From the NCBI GenBank assembly GCA_903845195.1, contig CAIMWO010000067.1, forward strand, positions 1 through 57,668: DNA of 57,668 bases, in the 5' to 3' direction. The position numbers were made by a program, and so were the translations under genes. Positions 34,626 to 44,935 of this stretch are shown piece by piece (position 1 is the first letter of the stretch; the number at the start of each line of letters is the position of its first letter). The notes beneath the pieces are model-generated. The model was not told where the DNA came from, searched no databases, and was given only the letters and a program-made list of their open reading frames with translations. The stretch is from an uncultured Phycisphaerales bacterium. GTDB lineage: Bacteria > Planctomycetota > Phycisphaerae > WQYP01.

Positions 34626-34981
34626 GCTAAAGAGTCCTCTTCTTTACATATCGTACTTTTTATCACAATCAAATCAAGACAATTGTGCCCGATTTCACAA
34701 GCTTCACAAACTGCTTATATCTAAAGGCTTGTCTTTGCTTGAGATAAACTTCACGAACTTATTCATCCAAGATATCCAGTCTCACAGAACGTGCATATAA
34801 AGACTTGTAGGTCCTCTATTTACGTCTTGTGAAATCATGCACAAACAAAGATGCGCAACTAACGGTCCCACGAGCCCTTACGGAATTGTCCGATGGACCC
34901 CCGCCGCTGGCCGGCAAAAAATATTTGAAGCACGCAGCAGGAAATGACGCATGCCCACGCATCGCCCTTCCCGCTGCTCGG
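34626..34981. other. 356-bp gap between rpsA and the ATP synthase operon
   Basis: No gene is seen. On the minus strand two overlapping TTGATT hexamers (34667-34677) and TATGTA (34645-34650, 16-nt spacer from the nearer hexamer) form a weak candidate promoter for the atp operon. Nearer rpsA, GCAGCGGGAA / TTTCCTGCTGC arms (within about 34935-34980) followed by ATTTTTT at about 34920 could form an imperfect terminator of the S1 gene. The middle is A+T-rich without further structure. Confidence 0.4.
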
Positions 34982-36373
34982 TTATAGACCGCCCTTGAGA
35001 ATCTTCTTGGGCTTGTTTGATTTCGCCGCTGCCCCAGCCGCGCCGGGCTTGGCTTCTTCCGTCTTCGCAGCCGGTGCGGCCGGCACCACCAGTTCGCCCG
35101 AGGCAATCTTCGTCTCGCGCTCCACTTCCGACATCGACAAACTGATCCGGCGCTTATCCAGGTCCACGCCCAGAACTTTCGCCCTGACCGTATCGCCTTC
35201 CTTGACCACATCGCTCGGCTTGTTGACGCGCTTCAGCGCCAACTGGCTGATGTGCACCAATCCCTCAATCCCCGGCACCAACTCCACAAACGCACCAAAG
35301 TCCGCCAGCTTCTTCACCGTGCCGGTAATGACTGTCCCGGTCGGGAATTGATTGGCCGCCTCTTCCCACGGATCCTTCTGCAGACCCTTGAGCGACAGCG
35401 ACACGCGTTTCTTATCTTTGTCCAGGCCGACAATCATCACCTGAATCTTGTCGCCTTCCTTGACGACTTTCTTCGGATCGCTCACCCGCTGGTGGCTCAT
35501 CGCCGACACGTGCAGCAACCCGTCCACCCCACCCACATCAATGAACGCCCCATACGCCTGCACGCTCCGGACGGTTCCTTCACGCACCTGCCCCACCGTC
35601 AGTTCTTCCCACGTCTTCTGCGCGGCAATTTCCTCTTCCGCTTCCACGATCGACCGGCGGCTCAGCACGATGTTGTGATCCGCACGATCCACCTTCGCTA
35701 CCTCGCACTTCAACCGCTGGTTCAGGAAGACCGACAGATCCGCATGGAACTTCGTATCGACCTGCCCCGCCGGCATGAACGCCCGCGTGGTGCTGCCGAC
35801 GCGCAGCTCCAACCCGCCCTTGTTCACGCCCGTCACCAGCGCCTCAACCGTGTCACCGACATTCAGCGTTTCCCACGCCCCGTGCTGCACGGCGCCCTTG
35901 CGGGCCAGCAACACCAGGCCTTCGCGGGCATCGTAGCTCTTGTAAATAAATTCGTATTCCACCCCGATCTCTACAGCTTTCTTCTCTTCGCCTTCTGCCA
36001 CCGTGTCGAACTGCTCCAGCGGGCACATCCCCTGCGACTTGCCGCCCAGATCGACGAAGACGTTTCCCCCGCTGATCGCCACGACCTTCCCCCGCTTGAT
36101 GTTGTCGGGGTTGATCTTTTCTTCCTGGTGGTGCCGCCGTGCGCCGGGCCGCCCGCCCCGCACCGGCCGCGTCGGATCCATCCGCGGCTGCGTCGGCGTT
36201 CCCTTGGAAACCGACTGTGCCATGATGTCTTCCATCGACATCCCGCCCAACGCCTGGGCCACTTCCTGATCGATCGACCGCGGCTCCCCCGACGGCCCGC
36301 CGGCCGGCGTCAGCTGCTCAGGCAGCGAAGGAGTTTCCGATGCTTTTTCCTGTTCGTTACCGAAGGACGTCAT
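34982..36373 (-). CDS. rpsA: Ribosomal protein S1-like protein with four S1 domains
   Basis: A 463-residue RNA-binding protein. Four S1 OB-fold repeats occupy about residues 90-160, 175-240, 255-330 and 345-415; the last two are the best conserved (VREGTVRSVQAYGAFIDVGGVDGLLHVSAMS and VITGTVKKLADFGAFVELVPGIEGLVHISQLA). They are bracketed by an 85-residue polar N-terminus and an Ala/Lys-rich C-terminal tail. E. coli S1 has six domains; four-domain forms are known in other phyla. Expected role is mRNA recruitment to the ribosome, though a related RNA-binding function is possible. It is alone on its strand ahead of the atp operon. Confidence 0.9.
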   Translation of the reverse strand: MTSFGNEQEKASETPSLPEQLTPAGGPSGEPRSIDQEVAQALGGMSMEDIMAQSVSKGTPTQPRMDPTRPVRGGRPGARRHHQEEKINPDNIKRGKVVAISGGNVFVDLGGKSQGMCPLEQFDTVAEGEEKKAVEIGVEYEFIYKSYDAREGLVLLARKGAVQHGAWETLNVGDTVEALVTGVNKGGLELRVGSTTRAFMPAGQVDTKFHADLSVFLNQRLKCEVAKVDRADHNIVLSRRSIVEAEEEIAAQKTWEELTVGQVREGTVRSVQAYGAFIDVGGVDGLLHVSAMSHQRVSDPKKVVKEGDKIQVMIVGLDKDKKRVSLSLKGLQKDPWEEAANQFPTGTVITGTVKKLADFGAFVELVPGIEGLVHISQLALKRVNKPSDVVKEGDTVRAKVLGVDLDKRRISLSMSEVERETKIASGELVVPAAPAAKTEEAKPGAAGAAAKSNKPKKILKGGL

Positions 36374-36520
36374 ACAGCGCCTCTATGATGGACCAATTCA
36401 ACCCGCAGCCACGCCTGTGACCGCGAAACTACGTATGTTAACCGCGAATGGGGACCTGATGGAAGCGGTTGCGGCTCAGTAGTCCAACGCCCGAGCGATT
36501 GACCCGAAATTTCCCGCCCC

Positions 36521-36561
36521 CAAAAACGCCTAAGCCCCGGACGTTGATCCGGGGCTTAGGC
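36521..36561 (-). terminator. Rho-independent terminator of the YHS-domain gene
   Basis: A 14-bp perfect stem (GCCTAAGCCCCGGA / TCCGGGGCTTAGGC) with a 6-nt loop and a following GTTTTTG on the minus strand, about 30 nt beyond the stop. Confidence 0.9.
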
Positions 36562-36593
36562 TCAAAAACTCTTCTGAAAACGATCCGTAGCGG

Positions 36594-36950
36594 TTACTTC
36601 TTCACACCATATTTGGCCGGATTCGCCTCGAATGCCTTCACGTACTTTTCCGGGTCCTTGTTGAACGACTTGATGCACGATGGGCAGCAAATGTGATAAA
36701 CCTTGCCCTGATATTCAACGGTTCCGTCACCCTCGACGTCATCGTCAGTCCTGACGATGCACTTGGTATTGTGCACATCCACCTTGGCCGGTGCCGTCGA
36801 AGTGCTCGGCGCGGACGTGGCAACCGCTACCGGAGCCGAACACATATCGCACCCCATGCCCATCTTGCTCGTCTCCGTCCCGGCCACGGCCGAATAGCCC
36901 AGACCCATCAAAGCGATCCCCGCCACCGCAACCAGCGTGTGCTTGATCAT
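36594..36950 (-). CDS. Exported YHS-domain protein
   Basis: A 118-residue protein with a signal peptide (MIKHTLVAVAGIALMGLGYSAVAG). Residues about 58-108 form a YHS/TRASH-like module: NTKCIV...DDVEGDGTVEYQGKVYHICCPSCIKSFNKDPEKYVKAF, with Cys residues placed to bind a metal such as copper, zinc or iron. Another Cys pair, GCDMC, lies before a low-complexity Ala/Ser/Thr linker. A periplasmic metal-handling role is likely. GGAGA precedes the ATG and a strong terminator follows, so it is monocistronic. Confidence 0.8.
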   Translation of the reverse strand: MIKHTLVAVAGIALMGLGYSAVAGTETSKMGMGCDMCSAPVAVATSAPSTSTAPAKVDVHNTKCIVRTDDDVEGDGTVEYQGKVYHICCPSCIKSFNKDPEKYVKAFEANPAKYGVKK

Positions 36951-36964
36951 GCGTGTATCTCCAA

Positions 36965-36985
36965 AAAAGTTAAAAGTTAGAAGTT
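36965..36985. repeat. Heptamer-period tract (AAAAGTT AAAAGTT AGAAGTT)
   Basis: Three tandem 7-nt units lie just upstream of the YHS-domain gene on the minus strand. Confidence 0.65.
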
Positions 36986-37025
36986 ACTTGCACCCACTTG
37001 AAACGTAACTCGCACCTGAAAAGGT

Positions 37026-37478
37026 TCAATCCCCCCCACTATTTTCCTCCAGCGTCTTGCCCGTCATGGCCAGATGCTCCTTAAGCAACGCATCGATAAT
37101 CCCGTTAACAAACGCCCCGCTGTCCGCCGTCGAAAATTCCTTGCCCATATTGACCGCTTCGTCGATGACCACCTTCGGCGGCGTCTTCGTGTAGTTCACC
37201 AGTTCCCAAGTCGCCAACCGCAAAATGTTCCGATCAACCGTCGCCATCCGATACACCGGCCACTTGGCCGCCAGACGCCCCAGCCACTCGTCCGCCTGCT
37301 TGTGAAACGCCCACGCGCTCTTGGCCATGAAATACGCAATTTCACGCACGCTCGGATCGTCCGTAGTCTCGCTGATAAACGCCTGGATGCCCTCCAGCAT
37401 GAATTCGTCCCCCTGGACATCCAACTGGTACATCGCCTGCAGCGCGATCCGCCGCGCCTGTGAACGTTCGTAATTCAT
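37026..37478 (-). CDS. nusB: Transcription antitermination protein NusB
   Basis: A 150-residue all-helical protein that binds boxA RNA with S10 (NusE) and supports antitermination of rRNA operons. Typical features are the N-terminal ARRIALQAMYQLD, the middle WPVYRMATVDRNILRLATWEL and the C-terminal PPKVVIDEAVNMGKEFSTADSGAFVNGIIDAL. Full length. It follows ribH on the same strand across a 199-nt gap, the order found in many bacteria. No other feature is seen in that gap. Confidence 0.95.
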   Translation of the reverse strand: MNYERSQARRIALQAMYQLDVQGDEFMLEGIQAFISETTDDPSVREIAYFMAKSAWAFHKQADEWLGRLAAKWPVYRMATVDRNILRLATWELVNYTKTPPKVVIDEAVNMGKEFSTADSGAFVNGIIDALLKEHLAMTGKTLEENSGGD

Positions 37479-37677
37479 GATTCACTCTAAGGGACTCTAA
37501 ATTTACTTCCACCAAGAACCTTTCGACCGCCAATTGCGCGACTGTGAATGGGGTTCTCTTAGAAGCTTTAAATCGGAAAAATAGAAAGCGGAACAACACC
37601 TGCAAATAAAATTGGAAATCCCGGCGCGAGTGGCTTTCCCTCCGCCCTTCTATCTGTCCTTTACTACGGGATATTCC

Positions 37678-38151
37678 TTACTTACTGATCTTCTCCAGCA
37701 CGCTGACCGTCGCAATCGCCGATTGCGCCGCGTTCCATCCCGTGTTGCCCATCTTGAGGCCCGCGCGGTCCAACGCCTGCTCGACCGTATCCGCCGTGAT
37801 CACGCCGAAAATCGTCGGCACGCCGGTCTCGGGGCCAACCTGCCCCACGCCACGCGCCACCTGACTGGTCACATGTTCATAGTGATCTGTCTGGCCGCGG
37901 ATGACGCAACCCAGGCACAGCACCGCATCATACTTGCCGCTCTGTGCCAAAGCCTTGGCCACCGTCGGTATCTCAAAGCTGCCCGGCACCTTGACGATCT
38001 TGATCTGACTTTCCTTGCCGCCATGGCGCAGGATGCAATCGACCGCCCCTTCCACCAGCTTGGACGTAATAAAGCTGTTGAACTCCGCCACCACAATGGC
38101 GTAATGCTGGTTGGACTTGACGATCAGGTCACCGGAAATGGTCTCTGCCAT
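37678..38151 (-). CDS. ribH: 6,7-dimethyl-8-ribityllumazine synthase
   Basis: A 157-residue enzyme that condenses 5-amino-6-ribitylamino-uracil with dihydroxybutanone phosphate, the penultimate step of riboflavin synthesis; the family forms icosahedral or pentameric shells. Motifs: VVAEFNSFITSKLVEGA, KVPGSFEIPTVAKALA, CLGCVIRGQTDHYEHV with the catalytic His, and GVITADTVEQALDRAG. GGAG lies 6 nt upstream of the ATG. Length is standard. Confidence 0.97.
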   Translation of the reverse strand: MAETISGDLIVKSNQHYAIVVAEFNSFITSKLVEGAVDCILRHGGKESQIKIVKVPGSFEIPTVAKALAQSGKYDAVLCLGCVIRGQTDHYEHVTSQVARGVGQVGPETGVPTIFGVITADTVEQALDRAGLKMGNTGWNAAQSAIATVSVLEKISK

Positions 38152-38288
38152 GAAGACTCCTCTGCCGCGTTACCGGACTGGCGAATTTCCGTCCGTCCGT
38201 ATAGTGTATCGGTTGAGGCTCCTGATCGCTACGGCACCGGCTTGCCCATCTCCAACTCGACGCCGCAACGTCGCAACACAGGGTAAAC

Positions 38289-38597
38289 ATGTCCAAGAAC
38301 GACGCACAACTTATCGTCACCATCGGCTTTCGGGCCAAGCCCGGCAAGGCTGACGAGCTCGAACGCCAGTTGCGCAACCGCGTGCCGATCTCGCGCACCG
38401 AGGCCGGCATCCTCGATTACCGCCTATACAAATCGAAAACCGACGAACATGTATTCTTCCTCTTCTCCCGTTACGCCTCCGAAAAATCCTTCGACATCCA
38501 CCTCTACCAGCCCTACAGCCTTTCCATGCTCGCCGAATTCGAAAACCTCCTCGACGGCCCGCCCAAAGTGGAAACCTACGTCTCCATCCTCGGATAA
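38289..38597 (+). CDS. Antibiotic biosynthesis monooxygenase (ABM) domain protein
   Basis: A 102-residue dimeric alpha/beta-barrel (ferredoxin-like) protein of the YgiN/ABM group. The pattern IVTIGFRAKPGKADELERQLRN, SRTEAGILDYRLYKS and FFLFSRYASEKSFDIHLYQPYSLSMLAEFENLL is characteristic. Family members oxidise quinols or polycyclic substrates without a cofactor, or degrade haem; which applies here is unknown. It lies 41 nt before thrC on the same strand, but thrC has its own -10 box. Confidence 0.85.
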   Translation: MSKNDAQLIVTIGFRAKPGKADELERQLRNRVPISRTEAGILDYRLYKSKTDEHVFFLFSRYASEKSFDIHLYQPYSLSMLAEFENLLDGPPKVETYVSILG

Positions 38598-38602
38598 CCG
38601 CA

Positions 38603-38631
38603 TAGTCAAATTTCCCCTCCCCCGCTACAAT
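38603..38631 (+). promoter_or_regulatory. Promoter giving a probable leaderless thrC mRNA
   Basis: TAGTCA (38603-38608), 17-nt spacer, TACAAT (38626-38631). Exactly 7 nt lie between the hexamer and the ATG at 38639, so the transcript would start at about the A of the ATG. There is no Shine-Dalgarno. Confidence 0.55.
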
Positions 38632-38638
38632 CGCATCC

Positions 38639-40099
<1,461 letters not shown>

Positions 40100-40118
40100 G
40101 ATTGGCAAGGCAAGCACC

Positions 40119-41267
40119 ATGTCAAACACTGTATGGCTCCAAGCTTCCATCACCGACGACATCTGGGTCGCTCCGCTAGTCGCGCGGCCGGACGCGTACG
40201 TGCAGGGCCACCGCCTCGCACCCGGCCTGACTGTCTGTATCTACGAAGACATGGAGGACGGCCACCTCACCGGACCAGGCGTGGTGCGGTCGTGGGATGC
40301 GGCGAAGTCGGCGTGGAAGATCGACGCGGACCCCAATGCATTGGAGTGGAAAGCCGGCAAGACTCCTCTGCCCGAGATTCCTGTCTACCCTGCCAACGAA
40401 GCACCGCTCGCCTTGCATGCGGCGAATCACCCGGTTCGACGCTTCATACCGGAGCTGCGCGACCTGGCCGAGGGTAAGACTGATTCCGACGCGTGGCTCG
40501 CTTGGTGGCGTGATCACTTCACGGAATTCGAAGTCTGCTGCGAACGCGAAGTTTGGTACTGGTTCGACCCGGCGCAGCGCGGCTTCGACAACCGTCATGT
40601 TGAGCGCCGCTGGCGCTGCACCTTCGACAACTACAAGCCCTCTTGGAAATTGCGGCTCACCGCTGGCTTCCAGGTGCGCGCTCTGGCGTTACTCGCCGCC
40701 TTTGGCATTCCCTGCAATCTCGTTGGCACCTACGCGGATGCCCTGACCGATACAGAAGCGGACGAGGCGCGTACGGAAACCGCTGACCGGGCGAGGAAAG
40801 AAGCAGCCTTTTCCGCTGGGATCGAATCGCTGCTCGCCGCCTTCCCTGAACTCGCGCGTGCGTTGAAGAAGCATATAGTAGATATTGATGAGCTCGCTCC
40901 CGGTCTTGCGGTCAGGCAGCTCGATGCCTTGGAGAATCGCCTGGGGCTAGAGCTTCCCGCCGCATACCGCCAATGGCTTTCGCTCACCGGCTCGTTCTGG
41001 TTCCGCCATCTCGACATGCGATCTCTGCAGATTCGACGGCTGCCCGCGGATCCCCCCTTCGGCCCGGACATGCTGTGCATCGGCGAATACTCGATGGATG
41101 CGGATGGTGATATCGTTCTTTTCGATCTCGCCAAACACAACAGCGATGATCCGCCGGTGTTTTACTACTGCCACGAAGGCCCGGAAATCCGAATGCTGGC
41201 CGCGTCGTTTACGAAGTGGCTGGAAGCGCTCCCACGAAAAGAGTTATTCTTGAAATCAGATGAATGA
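40119..41267 (+). CDS. SMI1/KNR4 (SUKH) domain protein
   Basis: A 382-residue soluble protein. Residues about 265-375 form a SMI1/KNR4 domain: QLDALENRLGLELPAAYRQWLSLTGSFWF, then DMLCIGEYSMDADGDIVLFDLAKHNSDDPPVFYYCHEGPEIRMLAASFTKWLEAL. In bacteria this fold is common among immunity proteins against contact-dependent and polymorphic toxins. The first 260 residues (WVAPLVARPDAYVQGHRLAPGLTVCIYEDMEDG...) are a domain I do not recognise, Trp-rich in the middle. No toxin gene is adjacent. The start is taken as ATG 40119, 17 nt after the thrC stop; the frame runs back into thrC. Its codon choice is less biased to C-ending codons than thrC, hinting at different origin. Confidence 0.7.
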   Translation: MSNTVWLQASITDDIWVAPLVARPDAYVQGHRLAPGLTVCIYEDMEDGHLTGPGVVRSWDAAKSAWKIDADPNALEWKAGKTPLPEIPVYPANEAPLALHAANHPVRRFIPELRDLAEGKTDSDAWLAWWRDHFTEFEVCCEREVWYWFDPAQRGFDNRHVERRWRCTFDNYKPSWKLRLTAGFQVRALALLAAFGIPCNLVGTYADALTDTEADEARTETADRARKEAAFSAGIESLLAAFPELARALKKHIVDIDELAPGLAVRQLDALENRLGLELPAAYRQWLSLTGSFWFRHLDMRSLQIRRLPADPPFGPDMLCIGEYSMDADGDIVLFDLAKHNSDDPPVFYYCHEGPEIRMLAASFTKWLEALPRKELFLKSDE

Positions 41268-41302
41268 ATTTCTAAAGCTTGATTACTAGATATCAAACCC
41301 TT

Positions 41303-41326
41303 CTTGGTGCCTTGGCGTCTTGGTGG
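41303..41326. repeat. Octamer-period tract (CTTGGTGC CTTGGCGT CTTGGTGG)
   Basis: Three tandem 8-nt units fill the gap between the convergent SMI1/KNR4 and pfkA genes. Confidence 0.75.
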
Positions 41327-41336
41327 TGAAAAATCC

Positions 41337-42704
41337 CTACTTCCACTCCCGCGGCTGACCCGTGCTCTCCAGCACGCTCTGCCACAAATCCCCATCCGGA
41401 TTCACCGTCTGCCGCTGCCGGATCGCCAGCGCCATCGGCACATGCACGAACCGCCCATGCCAGCTCCCCACCACCATCTCCGTCCGCCCGCTCATCGCCG
41501 CATGCACCGCCGCATGCGCCAGCCGCAGGCAGAACACCGAGTCCGGCGGGCTCGCCGCCACGCTCCGGATGATGTAACTCGGATCGATATACTTCACGCT
41601 GCACTCGAATGAAATCTTCTTGAAATGCGCGCAAATCGCATCCCGCAAAAACGGCCCCACATCCTGCAGCTTCATATTCCCCGATGCATCCGTCTTCGTC
41701 GCATCCGCATGCAGCATCTCCTGCCCCGCGCCCTCCGCGATCACAATCACTGCATGCTTCCGCTTGATCAGCCGTTTGTGCAGCACATTCAAAAATCCCC
41801 TCTCGCCCTCGAGCGCAAAGGGCACCTCCGGTATCAGCACAAAATTCGCATCGCTCATCGCCAACGACGCGTAGCACGCAATGAACCCGCTGTGCCGCCC
41901 CATCAATTTCACCAGCCCCACGCCATTGTGCGCCCCCTTAGCCTCCTGGTGTGCCGCCCGAATCGCCCCCGTCGCCGCTGAATACGCCGTCTGAAATCCA
42001 AACGACTGATCCAGAAACATAATGTCGTTATCGATCGTCTTGGGCACTCCCACCACGCTGATCTTCAGCCCGCGCTTCTCCACTTCCTCCGCCACCGCCA
42101 GCGCCCCGCGCATCGTCCCGTCGCCGCCAATGACGAACAAAATGTTGATGCTCATCCGTTCCAGGCAATCGACAATCGCCACCGGATCCTGCTCCCCGCG
42201 CGATGACCCCAATATCGTCCCGCCGCGTTCATTGATCTCCGAAACCGTCTCCGGCTCCAGATCCAGCACGTCATAACCAAAACTCGGAATGAACCCCGCG
42301 TACCCATTTTTGAAACCGTACACATGCTTGACGCCATAAATCAGCGACAGGCTCAGCACCAATCCGCGAATGACATCATTCAGCCCCGGACACAGCCCCC
42401 CGCAAGTCACAATCCCCGCCCGCGTCTTCGATGCATCAAAAAAAACCTTCCGCCGCGGCCCCGCCAATTCAAAACTTGCCAATTCCCCCAGCGGCCGCTT
42501 GCAGTGCTCCAACACCTCCGTCGTATCGTGCAGCATCACGCGGTCCGTATCCGCCACATACTGCACGCCCTGTTGCGTGTCGCTCAGCAGCGTCACCAGC
42601 GGCGAATCGACCCGCGCCGGGCCTAACGTCCGTACGTGCATATCCGCCGGCGTTACCGACAACGCGGAAAACGAATCTGTTCCGCCCCCATTGGTCCTGG
42701 ACAT
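41337..42704 (-). CDS. pfkA: ATP-dependent 6-phosphofructokinase (long, group with PKTIDND motif)
   Basis: A 455-residue glycolytic kinase of the PfkA superfamily. GGLCPGLNDVIRGLV binds the nucleotide, VIGGDGTMRGA has Gly at the position that separates ATP enzymes from PPi enzymes (which read GGDDS), and VPKTIDNDI carries the catalytic Asp with Lys at the second specificity site. The Gly/Lys combination is typical of the long ATP-using enzymes of plants, trypanosomes and several bacteria. LMGRHSGFIACYASLA and CSVKYIDPSYIIRS complete the active site. The N-terminal 90 residues are an extension beyond E. coli PfkA. Start ATG 42704 follows GGTGGAG; a GTG six codons earlier overlaps that site. 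Confidence 0.92.
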   Translation of the reverse strand: MSRTNGGGTDSFSALSVTPADMHVRTLGPARVDSPLVTLLSDTQQGVQYVADTDRVMLHDTTEVLEHCKRPLGELASFELAGPRRKVFFDASKTRAGIVTCGGLCPGLNDVIRGLVLSLSLIYGVKHVYGFKNGYAGFIPSFGYDVLDLEPETVSEINERGGTILGSSRGEQDPVAIVDCLERMSINILFVIGGDGTMRGALAVAEEVEKRGLKISVVGVPKTIDNDIMFLDQSFGFQTAYSAATGAIRAAHQEAKGAHNGVGLVKLMGRHSGFIACYASLAMSDANFVLIPEVPFALEGERGFLNVLHKRLIKRKHAVIVIAEGAGQEMLHADATKTDASGNMKLQDVGPFLRDAICAHFKKISFECSVKYIDPSYIIRSVAASPPDSVFCLRLAHAAVHAAMSGRTEMVVGSWHGRFVHVPMALAIRQRQTVNPDGDLWQSVLESTGQPREWK

Positions 42705-43003
42705 AATTTTCACTCCACCCACAACAACCGATCATTTCATCCACTTTATCGGCTACCCAAGTCAGGGCCATGACCACCCGACCCCTATCCCTCTTCAACT
42801 GACGACGCGCCGATTCTGCGCGACCCAGTTCACGTTTGCGCTCCACGTCGCCCTGATCCGCCCAATCTTGAGCACTCGCAACCCGCCACATTTCGCCATA
42901 ACCGCCTCGCATAACAACAGTTGCAGAATTCCATCCCCACCCACCCACCATCCCGGCACGAGCGTTGCGATGCGTTTATCGCCAGCGTTGTATCGGAGTG
43001 CGC
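42705..43003. other. 299-bp gap between pfkA and the flagellar cluster
   Basis: No credible gene. The right end holds the sigma-54-type site at 42954-42969. Otherwise the plus strand is pyrimidine-rich without repeats or hairpins of note. Confidence 0.5.
42954..42969 (+). promoter_or_regulatory. Sigma-54 promoter at the head of the flagellar cluster
   Basis: CGGCACGAGCGTTGCG matches the -24/-12 consensus TGGCACGnnnnTTGCw at all but its first and last positions, with GG and GC at the required spacing. Transcription would start near 42981, 23 nt before the ATG of the 74-aa gene. Confidence 0.75.
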
Positions 43004-43228
43004 ATGATCAACTCGAATTCCCACCCCTCGAATCACACCTCAGCCCACGCTTCCCTCGATATGGAATTGATCAGCCAGCGCATCCTCAAACTGGCGGAGA
43101 TCGCCACGCTCGAGCACCTCAATTCCCTCGTCGCCAGCCAAGCCGACGGCCTTCTGGCCCTCACGGGGGATTTGGAATCCGCCCTGCTTGGCATGAAACA
43201 CAATGATCCCGGCGCCCCGCGCTGGTGA
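43004..43228 (+). CDS. Small hypothetical protein preceding flgF
   Basis: A 74-residue soluble protein with a disordered His/Ser/Asn-rich start and a helical part (LDMELISQRILKLAEIATLEHLNSLVASQADGLLALTGDLESALLGM). GGAG lies 6 nt upstream of ATG 43004. It is the first gene behind a sigma-54-type promoter and 49 nt before flgF, so it is probably a flagellar operon member. I do not recognise the family. Confidence 0.6.
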   Translation: MINSNSHPSNHTSAHASLDMELISQRILKLAEIATLEHLNSLVASQADGLLALTGDLESALLGMKHNDPGAPRW

Positions 43229-43277
43229 TCTGACCCGGAACCACGGTTCACACGAGCGGAGCTCGGAGGAACGCACA

Positions 43278-44057
43278 ATGTTAGTCGGACTTTACATGTC
43301 AGCCGCCGGCCTGCAGGCGCAGGAATACCGCCAAACCATCACCGCCAACAACCTCGCCAACTCCCAGACCACCGGCTTCAAACGCGACCTCGCCATGGTC
43401 CAAGCCCGCCAAAACGCCTTCCGCGAAGACCCCTCCATGGCCTCCTACCGCTTCCCCGCCCCACCGGCCCTCCTCAACCAAGGTGGCGGCGTCAGCGTCC
43501 TTCCTTCGATCATGGAAATGTCCCAGGGTATGCTCCAGCAAACCGGAAACAAAACCGACCTCGCCCTCGAAGGCCAGGGATTCTTCACCATCCAGGGCGC
43601 CACCGCCGGCCAGCAACAGCTCACCCGCGATGGCCGCTTCCTCATCAATAACGACGGCACACTCGTCACCGCCAACACCGGCCGGCCCGTCCTAGACGCC
43701 TCCGGCCAGAAAATCACCCTCAATCCCCAACTGCCCGTCTTCGTCAGCAGCAATGGCCAGATCACCCAGACCACCGACGGCAGCGCCGGCGTCCAACTCG
43801 GCATCGTCGAACTCACCGACCCCAGCAAACTCCAAAAACTCGGCGGAAATGCCCTCGCCGCCACCGACCCCGCCGCACTCACCCCCGCCAAATCCACCAT
43901 CGTCCGCCAAGGCTCCCTCGAAGCCAGCAGCGTCGATCCCATCACCGAAATGATCAACATGATGGAAGGCCAGCGCGTCTTCGAAGCCAACGCCAAGATG
44001 ATCTCCATGCAGGACCAAACCCTGACTGAACTCAATACCATCGGCCGCGTGGCCTGA
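43278..44057 (+). CDS. flgF: Flagellar basal-body rod protein FlgF
   Basis: A 259-residue component of the proximal rod. The N-terminal rod motif LYMSAAGLQAQEYRQTITANNLANSQTTGFKRDLAMVQ and the C-terminal GSLEASSVDPITEMINMMEGQRVFEANAKMISMQDQTLTELN are those that pack into the helical rod. The central D1-type domain (LALEGQGFFTIQ..GQQQLTRDGRFLINNDGTLV) is short, which separates it from FlgG. GGAGGA precedes the ATG. Confidence 0.93.
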   Translation: MLVGLYMSAAGLQAQEYRQTITANNLANSQTTGFKRDLAMVQARQNAFREDPSMASYRFPAPPALLNQGGGVSVLPSIMEMSQGMLQQTGNKTDLALEGQGFFTIQGATAGQQQLTRDGRFLINNDGTLVTANTGRPVLDASGQKITLNPQLPVFVSSNGQITQTTDGSAGVQLGIVELTDPSKLQKLGGNALAATDPAALTPAKSTIVRQGSLEASSVDPITEMINMMEGQRVFEANAKMISMQDQTLTELNTIGRVA

Positions 44058-44070
44058 ACTGTGAATTAAA

Positions 44071-44091
44071 AGCACCCAGCACTAAGGACTT
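44071..44091. repeat. Heptamer-period tract (AGCACCC AGCACTA AGGACTT)
   Basis: Three tandem 7-nt units in the 38-nt gap between flgF and flgG; AGGACT may also act as the flgG ribosome-binding site. Confidence 0.6.
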
Positions 44092-44095
44092 AAAC

Positions 44096-44902
44096 ATGGC
44101 AATCATGGCTCTCTACTCCGCGGCGACCGGCATGAAGTCGCTTTCGACCCAGCTCGATGTCATCGCCAACAACATTGCCAACGCCAACAACAACGGCTTC
44201 AAATCCAGCCGCGCCAACTTCGAAGACCTCTTCTACCAATACCAGCAACAACCCGGCACGCCCAACGCCAATGGCGACACCCGCCCCATCGGCCTCGGCG
44301 TCGGCGTCGGTACCCGCGTCAGCGGTACCCAACTCGATATGTCTCAAGGCTCCGCCACCCTCACCGGACGCGACCTCGACGTCTACATCCAGGGCAACGG
44401 CTTCTTCCAGGTCAAAGTTCTCGCCGGCCAGGGCGATGGCCTCGCCTACACCCGCACCGGCAATTTCATGACCAACCAGAAGGGCCAACTCGTGCTCAAC
44501 AGCAACGACGGCTTCCTCCTCGACCCCCCCATCTCTTTGCCTGCCAACACCACCAAAGTCGATATCAGCGCCGACGGCCAGGTGCTCGCCACCGTCTCTG
44601 GCTCCACCACACCGACCAACGCCGGACAGATCCAACTCGCCAATTTCGTCAACCCCCAGGGCCTCATACAGATCGGCGGAAACCTCTACCAAAAGTCTGA
44701 TGCCAGCGGCCCGGCAACCTTGTCCAACCCCGGCACCGACAGTGCCGGCACCCTGCAGTCCGCTGCCCTGGAAGCCAGCAACGTCGATCCCGTCAAAGAA
44801 CTCGTCAACATGATCACCACCCAGCGAACCTTTGAACTCAATAGCCAGAGCATCCAAGCCGCCGACCAGATGCTCCAGCAGATCAACAACATGCGGCGGT
44901 AA
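44096..44902 (+). CDS. flgG: Flagellar basal-body rod protein FlgG
   Basis: A 268-residue distal rod protein. ALYSAATGMKSLSTQLDVIANNIANANNNGFKSSRANFEDLFYQY at the N-terminus includes the FlgG-specific segment after the rod motif. The middle has GRDLDVYIQGNGFFQV and AYTRTGNFMTNQKGQLVLN, and the C-terminus AALEASNVDPVKELVNMITTQRTFELNSQSIQAADQMLQQINNMRR is nearly consensus. It is cotranscribed with flgF and flgA. Confidence 0.97.
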   Translation: MAIMALYSAATGMKSLSTQLDVIANNIANANNNGFKSSRANFEDLFYQYQQQPGTPNANGDTRPIGLGVGVGTRVSGTQLDMSQGSATLTGRDLDVYIQGNGFFQVKVLAGQGDGLAYTRTGNFMTNQKGQLVLNSNDGFLLDPPISLPANTTKVDISADGQVLATVSGSTTPTNAGQIQLANFVNPQGLIQIGGNLYQKSDASGPATLSNPGTDSAGTLQSAALEASNVDPVKELVNMITTQRTFELNSQSIQAADQMLQQINNMRR

Positions 44903-44935
44903 TCGAACGTAACCCATGACTCGGAAAGTACTCGG

